Of a stretch of DNA of 64,000 nucleotides, positions 26,084-34,742 are shown piece after piece. The translations under genes were made by a program, and so were the position numbers. The stretch comes from Candidatus Thiothrix sulfatifontis (GTDB lineage Bacteria > Pseudomonadota > Gammaproteobacteria > Thiotrichales > Thiotrichaceae): NCBI GenBank assembly GCA_022828425.1, contig CP094685.1, positions 1,302,001 to 1,366,000 on the forward strand. Reading direction: 5' to 3'. Position 1 is the stretch's first letter. Each line of letters starts with the position of its first letter. The notes under the pieces were generated by a model, which worked only from the letters and a program-made list of their open reading frames with translations, did no database searches and had not been told where the DNA came from.

Positions 26084-26544
26084 GGCACGGGTTTCAAGCG
26101 TTCCACCACTTTCGTGGCATACGACAGGTAAAACTCGCCCTGCGCATCGGTTTCATGGTCGAGCGTGATCGGGAGTTTCGCGCCTAAACTTTCCGCTGTA
26201 TTGAGCCGATTTTGGAAAGCGGATTTGTTGCGTGCCAACCAGATAAATTCGCGGTGGGTAGGCTCAGTGAACACCATCACCAATAAGGCGGCATGGTCGG
26301 CTTGCATCACCGCACACAAGGCATTTTCAAAATCCTTCATGCGGGTGAGTTCTGCCGCGCTGGGCAAGCCTTCGGCGTCGAGTTCGGTAAATTCCCACAA
26401 GATGCTGAAGCGTTCCGGGTAGTTACGAAACGGGAAATTCACCCCCACATCCAGCAGCCGTAACAGGTGTAAACCGTCATCGGCGGCGGCTTGTTGGACA
26501 ACTGTCCACACGGGTTCGGCGGGGTTGCTGGCATTGTCTGACAT
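26080..26544 (-). CDS. DUF695-like hypothetical protein
   Basis: About 154 residues, soluble. Recognisable segments are FSILWEFTELDAEGLP, KDFENALCAVMQADHAALL and FTEPTHREFIWLARNK. They resemble DUF695-type proteins, which often occur with regulators or RNA-processing genes but have no proven activity. The start at 26544 avoids an eight-residue upstream extension. The downstream partner has been reduced to the 26057-26083 vestige. A function is not claimed. Confidence 0.6.
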   Translation of the reverse strand: MSDNASNPAEPVWTVVQQAAADDGLHLLRLLDVGVNFPFRNYPERFSILWEFTELDAEGLPSAAELTRMKDFENALCAVMQADHAALLVMVFTEPTHREFIWLARNKSAFQNRLNTAESLGAKLPITLDHETDAQGEFYLSYATKVVERLKPVP

Positions 26545-26578
26545 GGTATTGACCTGAACTGGCTGCAAAGCCGTGATC

Positions 26579-27457
26579 TTAAGCTAAAACGGCGGGCAAA
26601 CGCACCACCCCTGTTGCCAGCGCCGTTCCCAACACAATCACTGCCCCACCTACCAGCATCGACGCACTCACCGCTTCACCCAGAAACAGGCTGCCCCACA
26701 ACACCCCAAACACCGGAATCAAAAACGTAACCGTCACCGCCCGCGACGCCCCCACTTGCGCCAGCAACCGAAAAAACAGCGCGAACGCCAGCGCGGTACA
26801 CCCCACGCCCAGCCCAATCACCGCCAGCCATGCCTTAACGTCAGGCATAACCGCAGGCCAAAACGCATACGCCAACGGCAATAACACAATCGCCGCCGCC
26901 AGTTGCGCCCCGGTTGCCGTGACTAATGAGGGAACCCCAGCCAGCTTGTGGCGGGTATAATGGGTCACAATTCCGTAGCACAAGGTTGCGCCCAGCAGCG
27001 CCACAATCGCCCAGCCGGAACCGCCCGCCTTGAAATCGGCCTTGTCCGCCGCCAGCAGCAATACCCCGACAAACCCGATCAGCAAGCCCAGCATCTGCGA
27101 CTTGCTGAGCCGCTCATTCAGCCACAATGCGCCAATCAGCGCGGTAAAAATCGGCGTGACCGCATTCAGGATCGACGCCAACCCCGACGTAATCGACAGC
27201 ACCGCCCAGGCAATCAGCACAAACGGCACAGCGGAATTCAGCAAACCCACCACCAGCATTGCGCCCATATTTTGCCGTAACAGCCCGCTTTGCCCGCGCC
27301 ACCACAACAACGGCAACAGGCACGCCGCTGCAATCGCCACTCGCAGCCAAATCAGCGCCACCGCCCCGAATGACGGCGCTGCATAGCGCATGAACAGAAA
27401 CGACCCGCCCCACAGGGCTGCCAGCAGGATCAGGTCAAACAGGTTACGTGGTGTCAT
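26579..27457 (-). CDS. EamA-family DMT superfamily transporter
   Basis: A 292-residue membrane protein with about ten hydrophobic segments in two EamA repeats. The first begins LILLAALWGGSFLFMRY; the second has GATLCYGIVTHYTRHKL. The end of the first repeat carries the typical AVTPIFTALIGALWLNERL, and the second ends with FGVLWGSLFLGEAVS. These proteins usually export metabolites or amino acids; substrate cannot be told. It is probably co-transcribed with the DUF695-like gene 35 bp downstream. Confidence 0.88.
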   Translation of the reverse strand: MTPRNLFDLILLAALWGGSFLFMRYAAPSFGAVALIWLRVAIAAACLLPLLWWRGQSGLLRQNMGAMLVVGLLNSAVPFVLIAWAVLSITSGLASILNAVTPIFTALIGALWLNERLSKSQMLGLLIGFVGVLLLAADKADFKAGGSGWAIVALLGATLCYGIVTHYTRHKLAGVPSLVTATGAQLAAAIVLLPLAYAFWPAVMPDVKAWLAVIGLGVGCTALAFALFFRLLAQVGASRAVTVTFLIPVFGVLWGSLFLGEAVSASMLVGGAVIVLGTALATGVVRLPAVLA

Positions 27458-27541
27458 GATGGGCTATCCCCGAATGAAAAACGCATTGTCTGCGGGAATG
27501 CCTCCGTAAGTCCAACCCCAGCCTTTTTTCACGGATACGCC

Positions 27542-27745
27542 ATGTTACCGTTGGCAGAAAAATCCGGCGTTGCCGAAGCCAGTATCAAACGTTTTGAAAC
27601 CACGGGGCAAATCAGCTTTCACAGTTTGCTGAAACTCGCGTTTGCCCTGAATTGTATGGATGATTTCAATCGCCTGTTTGCGGAAAAACCACTGCAAACC
27701 ATCGCCGAATTGCAAACTACGCCGCGCCAACGGGGGCGTTTATGA
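27542..27745 (+). pseudogene. N-terminally truncated HipB/Xre-type antitoxin
   Basis: 67 codons reading LAEKSGVAEASIKRFETTG, then LLKLAFALNCMDDFNRLF. This is the second half of an Xre helix-turn-helix domain and C-terminal tail as in HipB-type antitoxins. The first helices (about 25 residues) are missing, so DNA binding should be lost. Remains of a hipA-type gene follow at 27820, matching the usual hipBA order. Confidence 0.65.
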
Positions 27746-27819
27746 AAAAATTATCAAGCGGCTTGTAAAACTGGCGATTCCATCGCTGACAATCCGACCC
27801 CGTGGGTGAGGCTGTGAAA

Positions 27820-28050
27820 CAGATGCGCGGGGGCGGCTTTATTTCCAGTATGATCCAGCGTGGCTCGAGACGGGGTTTGATCTGTCACCCAGCACGCTGC
27901 CGCTTCAGGCAGAACCGCAAGCTTTCCCCAGAGCCACAGGAATTTGGCGGTCTTGCACGGGGTTCTTTACGACTCCTTGCCGGATGGCTGGGGTTTGTTG
28001 CTGATGGATCGGGCATTTCGTCAGCAAACGGGCTGAGCAAGCGCATGAAA
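27820..28050 (+). pseudogene. Decayed HipA-type toxin kinase gene, N-terminal part
   Basis: In one frame LYFQYDPAWLETGFDLSPST and LPLQAEPQAFPR is seen, and after a frameshift VLYDSLPDGWGLLLMDRAF. Both are hallmark N-terminal segments of HipA serine/threonine kinases. The kinase domain itself is absent, and the frame is broken at least twice. It ends against the xisH remnant on the other strand. Confidence 0.65.
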
Positions 28051-28051
28051 T

Positions 28052-28440
28052 TCACTCCGCTGGATCGGCAGGCCAACAGTCAACTTGGCGACGTTCTGAG
28101 GCAAGTTGCGTAAAGGGCAACAAAAGAATTGCTGAAGCATCATGCGGTATGGCAAGATAAAGCTCACGCTGTTGCTCATTTTCCTCTAACGCCAGTCGGT
28201 AATTGAGGTACTGCCCTAGTGCTGTATGAAAGGTGGAAACTAACGAGGCAGAGAGAAACACTTGATTTCAACAGCGATACGTTGCCCTTCACGTTCTGCG
28301 GCTAATAACCGTTCTGCACCCAAATCAATGTAGAGATCAATGCCACCGATGGGAACGGCGAGCGGGTCATGTGTAATCACCCATCCTTCTTTTTGCAGTG
28401 CAATGACAACGGCTTGATGAAACAGATCGCGGGCAGACAT
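28052..28440 (-). pseudogene. Frameshifted XisH-family gene
   Basis: The first 60 codons read MSARDLFHQAVVIALQKEGW, then IDLYIDLGAERLLAAER and IAVEIKCF, the XisH nuclease-like fold with an E-x-K motif. One extra base at about 28253 shifts the frame; the family sequence continues as FHTALGQYLNYRLAL and ELYLAIPHDA. XisH is one of the factors named for fdxN-element excision in cyanobacteria and has a usual partner, XisI, which is missing here. The 3' end runs into hipA debris. Confidence 0.72.
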
Positions 28441-28634
28441 GCCAAATTATCCTTTGCTGACGCTATTTGCTATAGAGGCAGAGTATGCCAAAAGATTGGT
28501 GATGCGCCTGGCACAGACAGTGCGTATGCCAATTTTTGGAATAATGACTGAATGTCTAAAATAAACGATCACATCATTCCTATACCTCACAAAATACAGC
28601 TATAAATGAGCTATAGAATAACGGCGAATGACTC

Positions 28635-28910
28635 ATGACATGGAACTGGCAACAACCCGACTGGCCTAATTTCAGCTTCGACCCGCTGAAGCTGATGCCT
28701 TTGGAAACCGCTTTTGTACACGAATCCGGCTTGCTGCTGGGCGCATTCACACACCTGACGGAAGAGGGTCGCACCCAACTGAAAGTGGAAATAATCAGCA
28801 ACGAAGCCATGCAAACCTCGGCTATTGAAGGTGAATACCTCAACAGTGGCAGTGTGCAAGCGCTTCCCGTGCAACCGCTACCCGCGACTTGCATAGGGCA
28901 ATCGCATTAA
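28635..28910 (+). pseudogene. Truncated Fic-family gene (DUF4172 N-terminus only)
   Basis: The first 73 codons read MTWNWQQPDWPNFSFDPLKL, then VHESGLLLGAF and VEIISNEAMQTSAIEGEYLN, the standard N-terminal domain of DUF4172-type Fic proteins, including the inhibitory-helix-like SAIEGE motif. The Fic catalytic domain is missing. The frame continues for 18 unrelated codons into the left flank of the ISAs1 element, so insertion of the element and loss of flanking DNA probably truncated it. Confidence 0.7.
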
Positions 28911-28966
28911 AACGCTCTTGACAAAACCACCATAATCTCATTTCCTGTCAGGCTTTTTGTGGCTCC

Positions 28967-30112
28967 ATGAAACTCCGTTCAACCGCTTCGATAGCCGACC
29001 ATTTTGCTTCAATCCCTGACCCACGCATGGATCGCCGCAAGCGGCACAAACTGAGTGATATTTTTTTCATCACCCTGTGTGCGGCGATTTGCGGCGCAGA
29101 TGATTGGGCATCCATCGAACAGTTTGGCAAAGCCAAGGAAAAGTGGTTTACCGCCGTATTGGATTTAAAGCATGGCATCCCATCACACGATACGTTTGGG
29201 CGGGTTTTTGCCTTGATCGACACCCAGCGGTTCAGTGAGTGTTTTAGCCGTTGGGTAGCGGACTTGACCGACCTCAGTGGCGGTGAAATCATTGCGATTG
29301 ATGGTAAATGCTTGCGCCGCAGTCTCGATAGCGCATCCGATAAAGCCGCCATTTACATGGTCAGTGCGTGGGCAAGCCAAAACCAGTTAGTACTGGGGCA
29401 ACAGCGGGTAGATGACAAGTCCAATGAAATCACCGCCATTCCTAAACTGTTGATGCAGCTTAATATTACAGGGGCAGTCGTGACCATAGATGCCATGGGA
29501 TGCCAAACGGCGATTGCCCAGCAGATCGTGGATCAGGGGGCTGATTACCTGCTTAGTCTGAAGGGCAACCAAGGCACACTCCACCAAGAGGTGAAGCTGT
29601 TCTTTGAATCTGCCAACACCTGCCCACCGATTGGGCATACCAGTTATGACGGCGGGCATGGGCGGATTGAAACCCGCATCGTGCGGGCTACTTCAGACAT
29701 TAAGTGGCTAAAGAAAAACCATCCCCATTGGACGAAACTCACCAGCATCATTGCCGTCACCGCTATCCGCGAATGCAAGGATAAAACCACTGAGGAAACG
29801 CGTTACTTCATCAGCAGCATGGATGCCGCCAACCCCGAACGTTTGGGGCAAATCGTGCGGGCGCATTGGGGCATAGAGAACAACCTGCATTGGGTGTTGG
29901 ACTATGCTTTCCGTGAAGATGACCAACGAATGCGTTCCGGCAACAGCGATGCCAACATGGCAGTTGTCCGGCATATTGCTCTCAATTTAATCAAAACCGA
30001 GAAAACCGTCAAACTCGGCGTGAAAAACAAACGCCTCAACGCGGGCTGGGATGAGGACTACCTGCTAAAAATCGTCACAGGCAAACCGGGGGCTACCAAG
30101 CCTAAAACTTAG
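28967..30112 (+). mobile_element. ISAs1 family transposase
   Basis: A 381-residue transposase. The N-terminal DUF4096-like segment (HFASIPDPRMDRRKRHKL, IFFITLCAAICGADDW) is followed by a DDE domain: GEIIAIDGKCLRRS (Asp), VVTIDAMGCQ (Asp), and the Glu in HWGIENNLHWVLDYAFRED. It is full length with no stop, so it could be active. The left flank at about 28898 has GGGCAATCGCATTAA, which may be the left terminal repeat. I could not find a matching right repeat after 30112, so the right end may be lost. Confidence 0.92.
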
Positions 30113-30149
30113 GCGTGCTGCGTAAAACCGAAGAACTGCGCTATGCGCG

Positions 30150-30704
30150 TTATTGCCTCAATTTACCCGTGTGCCTCAACACCTGCGCTGCCGTCAAGAT
30201 TTGCCCATAGTCGGCATCGTTCATATCGGTAAATTTGTGCAAATTACTGTCGGTAAGGCTGGTCGGCGACCAAGGCGGCGGCTCTGCCAACCAACCATTC
30301 GCATCGCGCATGTGCCGCCGGTCGCTCAACAGTTTCTCGGCATATTCCGCGCTAGGCATGACCCGAAACAGCGGTACAAACCTCGGTTTTAACACGGATT
30401 CATCCAAAAACGCTTGGCGGAAATAATCCGCGACCGGCGTGCAAAATGGTAGGGTGGTATCGAAATCGAGGAGGTAACGCGCATCCGGCGCGGCGTGCCA
30501 CAGCAACACGACGTGGTAATCCCACAGCAGCGGTTCAGTCGGCGCATTCGCACCGCGCTGGCAGAGGATGGGGAAAAACCTACCTGTTGCCGCCATCACC
30601 ACCACCTCGCTGTGCCGGAATTCTGGCTGCTGACACAGATGCCAGATATTTTCTTCGCAGTAGCGAGACTGGTAGCGGTAGTGTTCCCGTTCGGGTAATT
30701 GCAT
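30150..30704 (-). CDS. Protein N-terminal glutamine amidohydrolase (Ntaq1-like)
   Basis: A 184-residue protein. RYQSRYCEENIWHLC carries the catalytic Cys16, LLWDYHVVLLWH the His64, and LDFDTTLPF the Asp80/82. This Cys-His-Asp set and the spacing match Ntaq1, which converts N-terminal Gln to Glu in the eukaryotic Arg/N-degron pathway. Bacterial members exist but are sparse. It follows gloA by 9 bp on the same strand. A vestige of a second copy lies at 26057. What an N-terminal Gln amidase does in a bacterium is open. Confidence 0.82.
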   Translation of the reverse strand: MQLPEREHYRYQSRYCEENIWHLCQQPEFRHSEVVVMAATGRFFPILCQRGANAPTEPLLWDYHVVLLWHAAPDARYLLDFDTTLPFCTPVADYFRQAFLDESVLKPRFVPLFRVMPSAEYAEKLLSDRRHMRDANGWLAEPPPWSPTSLTDSNLHKFTDMNDADYGQILTAAQVLRHTGKLRQ

Positions 30705-30713
30705 GGTATTGTT

Positions 30714-31109
30714 TTAAGTGCGCTGGTGCTTTTCACCAATCAATTCAATCTGATAACCATCCGGGTCTTCGAGAAAAGCAATGATGGTCGTGCCCGCATT
30801 CATCGGCCCGGCTTCGCGAATGATCTTGCCGCCCGCTGCCCGCATTTTGTCGCACGCGGCGTACACATCCGGCACTTCCAGCGCAATATGCCCGAAAGCC
30901 GTGCCGAGTTCGTACTGGTTCACGCCCCAGTTGTAGGTCAGCTCCAGCACGGTATTCTCCATTTCGTCGCCATAACCGATGAAGGCGAGAGTGAATTCGC
31001 CCGCCGGGTAATCTTTGCGGCGCAGCAGTTGCATACCAAGGACATTGGTGTAAAACGCAATCGAACGATCCAAATCGCCGACGCGCAGCATGGTGTGAAG
31101 GATTCGCAT
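30714..31109 (-). CDS. gloA: Lactoylglutathione lyase (glyoxalase I)
   Basis: A 131-residue glyoxalase I. The start [20 protein letters not shown], metal-binding [23 protein letters not shown] and [10 protein letters not shown] match the GloA family, which converts the methylglyoxal-glutathione hemithioacetal to lactoylglutathione. The length is typical of bacterial Ni-type enzymes. The start at 31109 follows AGGAG; an in-frame codon at 31184 would add 25 unrelated residues. Confidence 0.95.
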   Translation of the reverse strand: MRILHTMLRVGDLDRSIAFYTNVLGMQLLRRKDYPAGEFTLAFIGYGDEMENTVLELTYNWGVNQYELGTAFGHIALEVPDVYAACDKMRAAGGKIIREAGPMNAGTTIIAFLEDPDGYQIELIGEKHQRT

Positions 31110-31240
31110 GGTAAAACTCCTGACAATACAATTTCCGAAAACACCATCATAACCTATTCTGTGTCGCCCATGCGTTAGTCGCAAAATGGCGTAATTTTTG
31201 CATTGGTCTTACATTAGCTGTTGCTTATAACAAGGTTCAC

Positions 31241-31825
31241 ATGCACAAACTCATGTTGGTCGATCACGACCCCGACCGTTCCGCGAGTCTCGAAGTCGCG
31301 CTCCTTGCCGCCGGTTACGCCCACATTATCCGCGTTGGGCAAGGTGAAAACCTGCTCGCCGCCGTGCGTACCCACCAGCCCGACATCATTCTCATCGACA
31401 TGCAAAGCCCCGACCGTGACACGTTGGAATCGTTGCGCAATGTCAGCCGCGAAATGCCCAAACCCATCGTATTTTTTGCCGAACAAAGCGACCTTGAAAC
31501 CACCCGCGCTGCCATTAGTGCCGGAGTCAGTGCCTACATCGTCGATGATTTGCCCGGAAAACGCCTGAAATCGGTGTTGGAAGTGGCGATTGCCCGTTTT
31601 CAAGAGCACCAAAAGCTCAAAGATGAGCTGGAAGACTACAAATCGCGCCTGCAAGACCGCAAAGATGTGGATAAAGCCAAGGGCATCCTCATGCAGCACC
31701 GCAATCTGACGGAAGAAGAGGCATACCAACTCCTGCGCAAAATGGCGATGGATCGCAATATGAAAATCGGTGAAGCCGCCCGCAATTTCGTCGCGGCAAT
31801 GGCTCTGCTAGGGGGGAAATTCTGA
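31241..31825 (+). CDS. nasT: ANTAR-domain nitrate antiterminator NasT
   Basis: A 194-residue response-regulator-like protein. The receiver domain (LMLVDHDPDRSASLE, PDIILIDMQSPDRDTL) is followed by a coiled coil and the ANTAR RNA-binding domain (VDKAKGILMQHRNLTEEEAY then LLRKMAMDRNMKIGEAA). NasT binds double-hairpin leaders and prevents termination. Matching leaders occur before nirB and nrtA in this window. Its TGA overlaps the ATG of nasS, as usual for a nasS-nasT pair but here in the order nasT-nasS. Confidence 0.92.
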   Translation: MHKLMLVDHDPDRSASLEVALLAAGYAHIIRVGQGENLLAAVRTHQPDIILIDMQSPDRDTLESLRNVSREMPKPIVFFAEQSDLETTRAAISAGVSAYIVDDLPGKRLKSVLEVAIARFQEHQKLKDELEDYKSRLQDRKDVDKAKGILMQHRNLTEEEAYQLLRKMAMDRNMKIGEAARNFVAAMALLGGKF

Positions 31826-33004
31826 TGAAACAAGACTTACGCATCGGCTTTTTGCCTCTTACCGACTGTGCCGTGCTGGTAGCGGCATTGGAGCGCGGTT
31901 TCTTTGAAAAATACGGCCTGCACGTCACCTTGCAGCGCGAAGTGTCGTGGGCAAATATCCGCGACCGCGTGGCGTTCGGCGAACTCGACGCGGCGCACAT
32001 GCTTGCCCCCATGCCCTTGGCGGCAACCTTGGGCATCGACGGTTTGGGCATTCCCATGCAAGCCGCGTTTAGCCTTGGCTCTGAATGGCAGCGCGATTAC
32101 TGTCGCCAGCCCGTTGATGGAAGCCATGCGGGAACATTACCCGCAGGCATTATGCACCGCTCCGGTGCGCTCGCACGGTCTCAAGCATCTTTTAAGTGCG
32201 CAAACGCCGCGCAAACTGGTATTCGGTTGCGTCTACCCTTTTTCGCAGCACCATTACCTGTTGCAAGCATGGTTGCAGGATGGCGGTTTGGTATTGGGGC
32301 AGGATGTGGAAATCCGCGTCATTCCCCCGCAGCAAATGGTCGAATCCTTGGCGCAAGGTCAGATTGATGGCTATTGCGCGGGCGAACCGTGGAATCAGCA
32401 AGCCGTCAGCCGAGGCATCGGGCAGGTTGCCGTTACCAGCTACGATTTATGGAACAATGGTCCTGAAAAAGTGCTGGGCGTGACCCAAGCGTGGGCGGAA
32501 GCCAATCCCGAAACGCATCAAGCCTTGCTGTGTGCTTTGCTCGAAGCCGCGCACTGGTTGGATGAGCCGCATAATCGCGTGCGTATTGCTGAATTACTAA
32601 CCCGACCGGAATATTTGGATGTGCCGCTTGCCCTGATCCAGCCGCCGTTGTTGGGGCGTTACCGCTATGCGCCGGATGAGCCGGAACGTTTGCTGCCCGA
32701 TTTCAACGTGTTTGCGCGTTATGCGGCTAATTTCCCCTGGCATTCGCATGGCGCGTACTTTTTGGCGCAAATGCACGCAACGGGTCAGTTGGCAACCTTG
32801 CCCGCTGACTCTGCTGCGCTGTTGGCGCGGGTGTATTGCACGCCGTTGTACCGTTTAGCTGCGGAAACCTTGAGCTTGCCGTACCCGACGGTGGATTATT
32901 TGCCGTCAGTGCATTGCCTCGCGCCGTGGGTGTTGCGCGATGCCAGCCAGCCGATCGCGATGGGGAATAGTTACGTGGCGTTGGAACGGTTACGGCTGGG
33001 GTAG
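31825..33004 (+). pseudogene. nasS: Nitrate-sensing NasS gene with a one-base frameshift
   Basis: The NrtA-like sensor that normally holds NasT inactive when nitrate is absent. The first 87 codons read LRIGFLPLTDCAVLVAALE through MQAAFSLG in one frame. The family sequence then continues as NGSAITVASPLMEAMR in the next frame and runs to GNSYVALERLRLG at 33004. An extra T in GGCTCTGAAT at about 32080 explains the break. The rest of the protein is intact (CAGEPWNQQA, WHSHGAYFLAQMH). A sequencing error is possible; if real, NasT would be released from control. Confidence 0.85.
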
Positions 33005-33008
33005 CGGG

Positions 33009-33542
33009 TTAAAAATCGCGTTCAACATGCAGCGCATTCGACACAATGTCGCCTGCCACCATCCACGCGCCCAGTGCCAAGCCTTCGTAAATGTCTTCAT
33101 CGCTGTAGCCCAATGCCCGCAGCGTATCGACATCCGCCTGTGTGGTGCTGTTGGAATCCTTAACCGCTTTGAGGATGAACAGTAGCAGGGCGGTTTCGCG
33201 CTCATCCAAATTGGCATTGGCAGGGTCGGCTTGCGTTGCAGCCACTTGGTCGGGTGTCCAGCCGAACATATTGATCAGCATTCCCGCATTCATGTCGATG
33301 CAGTAAGCGCACGCTGTACTCTGTGAAACGGTCATGCGAATGGTGGCTTGCAATGCGCCCGACAAGTTCGGATTCTGCATACTGTGCTTGATGAATTCCC
33401 ACTTCTGACGCAAGTGGAAAGGCACGGCACTATGCACCTGCATAATGCCCGGCACGCCGCCAAAGCTGGCGGTCATTTCTTGGTAAACGTCGGCAACATC
33501 GCCAGTGGCTTCGCTGGTAGCAACAGTTTTCAGATAACTCAT
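33009..33542 (-). CDS. Carboxymuconolactone decarboxylase (AhpD-like) family protein
   Basis: A 177-residue protein with the AhpD/CMD fold. The conserved CxxC is in STACAYCIDMNAGML, followed by an acidic helix and the C-terminal ALGYSDEDIYEGLALGA. Such proteins are usually alkylhydroperoxidase-like thiol-disulfide enzymes. It is last in the TetR-DsrE2-TusA cluster on the minus strand, 52 bp after the YdhR-like gene, which suggests a thiol or sulfur-redox role. A broken relative lies at 38060-38496. Confidence 0.82.
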   Translation of the reverse strand: MSYLKTVATSEATGDVADVYQEMTASFGGVPGIMQVHSAVPFHLRQKWEFIKHSMQNPNLSGALQATIRMTVSQSTACAYCIDMNAGMLINMFGWTPDQVAATQADPANANLDERETALLLFILKAVKDSNSTTQADVDTLRALGYSDEDIYEGLALGAWMVAGDIVSNALHVERDF

Positions 33543-33594
33543 GTGGCTTCTCCTTGGTTGGTATAGTCAGTAACAATGAAAGGGGGTTACACCC

Positions 33595-33900
33595 TTAAAT
33601 ACCCCGTGTGATCGAAGATGCCTCTTCCTGAACCGGAATAGCGGTTATTACCAGATCTTTCAAGAAAGGTTCAGCAGCCACCTGTGCAATAGCAGGCGAT
33701 GCCATAAAGCAGTCCATAGATTCCTTGTCATTCCATAGGTAGAAGCTCGCGAAGACACCATTCTCAAAATCCGCCATCCATGTTTTACTAATCAGCCCCG
33801 GCACATCAGCGATTGCCGTGGCATAGGGTTTTACCCAATGCGTATCATACTGCTCTGGCGAAAGTGTCAATCTGTACTGAAAGATTTGCGCGTATTTCAT
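33595..33900 (-). CDS. YdhR-type putative mono-oxygenase
   Basis: From the start at 33900 about 101 residues: MKYAQIFQYRLTLSPEQYD, then VPGLISKTWMADFE and ASFYLWNDKESMDCFM. Size and fold fit the YdhR dimeric ferredoxin-like group. An earlier in-frame ATG at 33987 would add 29 residues whose sequence (SIEELRELALETDV) is copied from the DsrE2 gene of this cluster and has no YdhR counterpart. I therefore prefer 33900, but the longer form cannot be excluded because it overlaps the upstream gene by 26 bp. Confidence 0.65.
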   Translation of the reverse strand: MKYAQIFQYRLTLSPEQYDTHWVKPYATAIADVPGLISKTWMADFENGVFASFYLWNDKESMDCFMASPAIAQVAAEPFLKDLVITAIPVQEEASSITRGI

Positions 33901-33961
33901 CTTTAGTGATTCCCAATAAACGTTATTTACATCGGTTTCCAATGCCAACTCACGCAGCTCC

Positions 33962-34708
33962 TCAATCGAGAGGATGCCGTGATTCATTGTTGGTTTTCAT
34001 ATCGAGACCGCGCTCTATATAGAATGAATAACCGTATTCTCCTTCCGCTAGTGCTATGTGTTTTGAGCCTGTGGATTTGCATAAAAATTCAATATCGTTG
34101 ACAGAACCCGGCTCAATCGTAACGATTTCGAGTATTTCCCCCACGGCTAAGCGACGCAGTGAGCGGGCAGTATGCACTAACGGTAGCGGGCATCCCATGC
34201 GTCTAGCATCAAGAGAATCTGCTATCTGTGGGTGTTTTGGTGCGTTGGGTAGTGCCTTGCCTAAACTATGATTTTGCAATTTTGATGAGGTCATTTTCTT
34301 GGAAGCAAGCTGTGAGGCATCCATTGTTGAAATTACCCAACTTGGCGCGGGCGTATTGCCATAAATATTGCACATGGAAGTGAGATATTTGGGGTCAAAA
34401 ACACGAACTAATGTGGGTGTTGTTAATGAGTCGGCGAAGGCGAGTCCGCAGTAGTCACGCTGATGTGATTGTCGAAGGTAGTCTTTAAGTGCTGTTAACG
34501 CAGCGCTAATGTCACCACTGGTATTGACATCATTGAGCCGAACATAACCAGCGGTAGAGGCATCATTATTGTGAAGATGCCATTGGGTATTCTCCGAATG
34601 CTGTATGGCATTCCAAATCTGATCGAGGGTATCCCAGTCAAGAATACCCGCAAGCGTATCTGGCATTAACGCGATAGATCGCGTTGAGACGGTGTTGTTT
34701 TCTAACAT
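33962..34708 (-). CDS. Protein with C-terminal TusA/SirA-like sulfur carrier domain
   Basis: A 248-residue protein. Residues about 163-235 form a TusA-like domain: SLDARRMGCPLPLVHTARSL with the conserved Cys173 in the CPxP-like motif CPLP, then VGEILEIVTIEPGSVNDI. Such carriers pass persulfide sulfur. The N-terminal 150 residues (with CGLAFADSLTTPTLVRVFD and SMCNIYGNTPAPSW) are not recognised and have two cysteines. Lying between DsrE2 and a YdhR-like gene, it probably takes sulfur from or to DsrE2. The domain combination is unusual, as TusA is normally a stand-alone 80-residue protein. Confidence 0.75.
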   Translation of the reverse strand: MLENNTVSTRSIALMPDTLAGILDWDTLDQIWNAIQHSENTQWHLHNNDASTAGYVRLNDVNTSGDISAALTALKDYLRQSHQRDYCGLAFADSLTTPTLVRVFDPKYLTSMCNIYGNTPAPSWVISTMDASQLASKKMTSSKLQNHSLGKALPNAPKHPQIADSLDARRMGCPLPLVHTARSLRRLAVGEILEIVTIEPGSVNDIEFLCKSTGSKHIALAEGEYGYSFYIERGLDMKTNNESRHPLD

Positions 34709-34742
34709 GGTAATAGTCTTATAGGTTTGATGAATGGCGAAA

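Noticed and set aside
30112..30150. Right terminal inverted repeat of the ISAs1 element
   Set aside because: I looked for a reverse complement of the left-end GGGCAATCGCAT after the transposase stop and found none, so no element boundaries are claimed.
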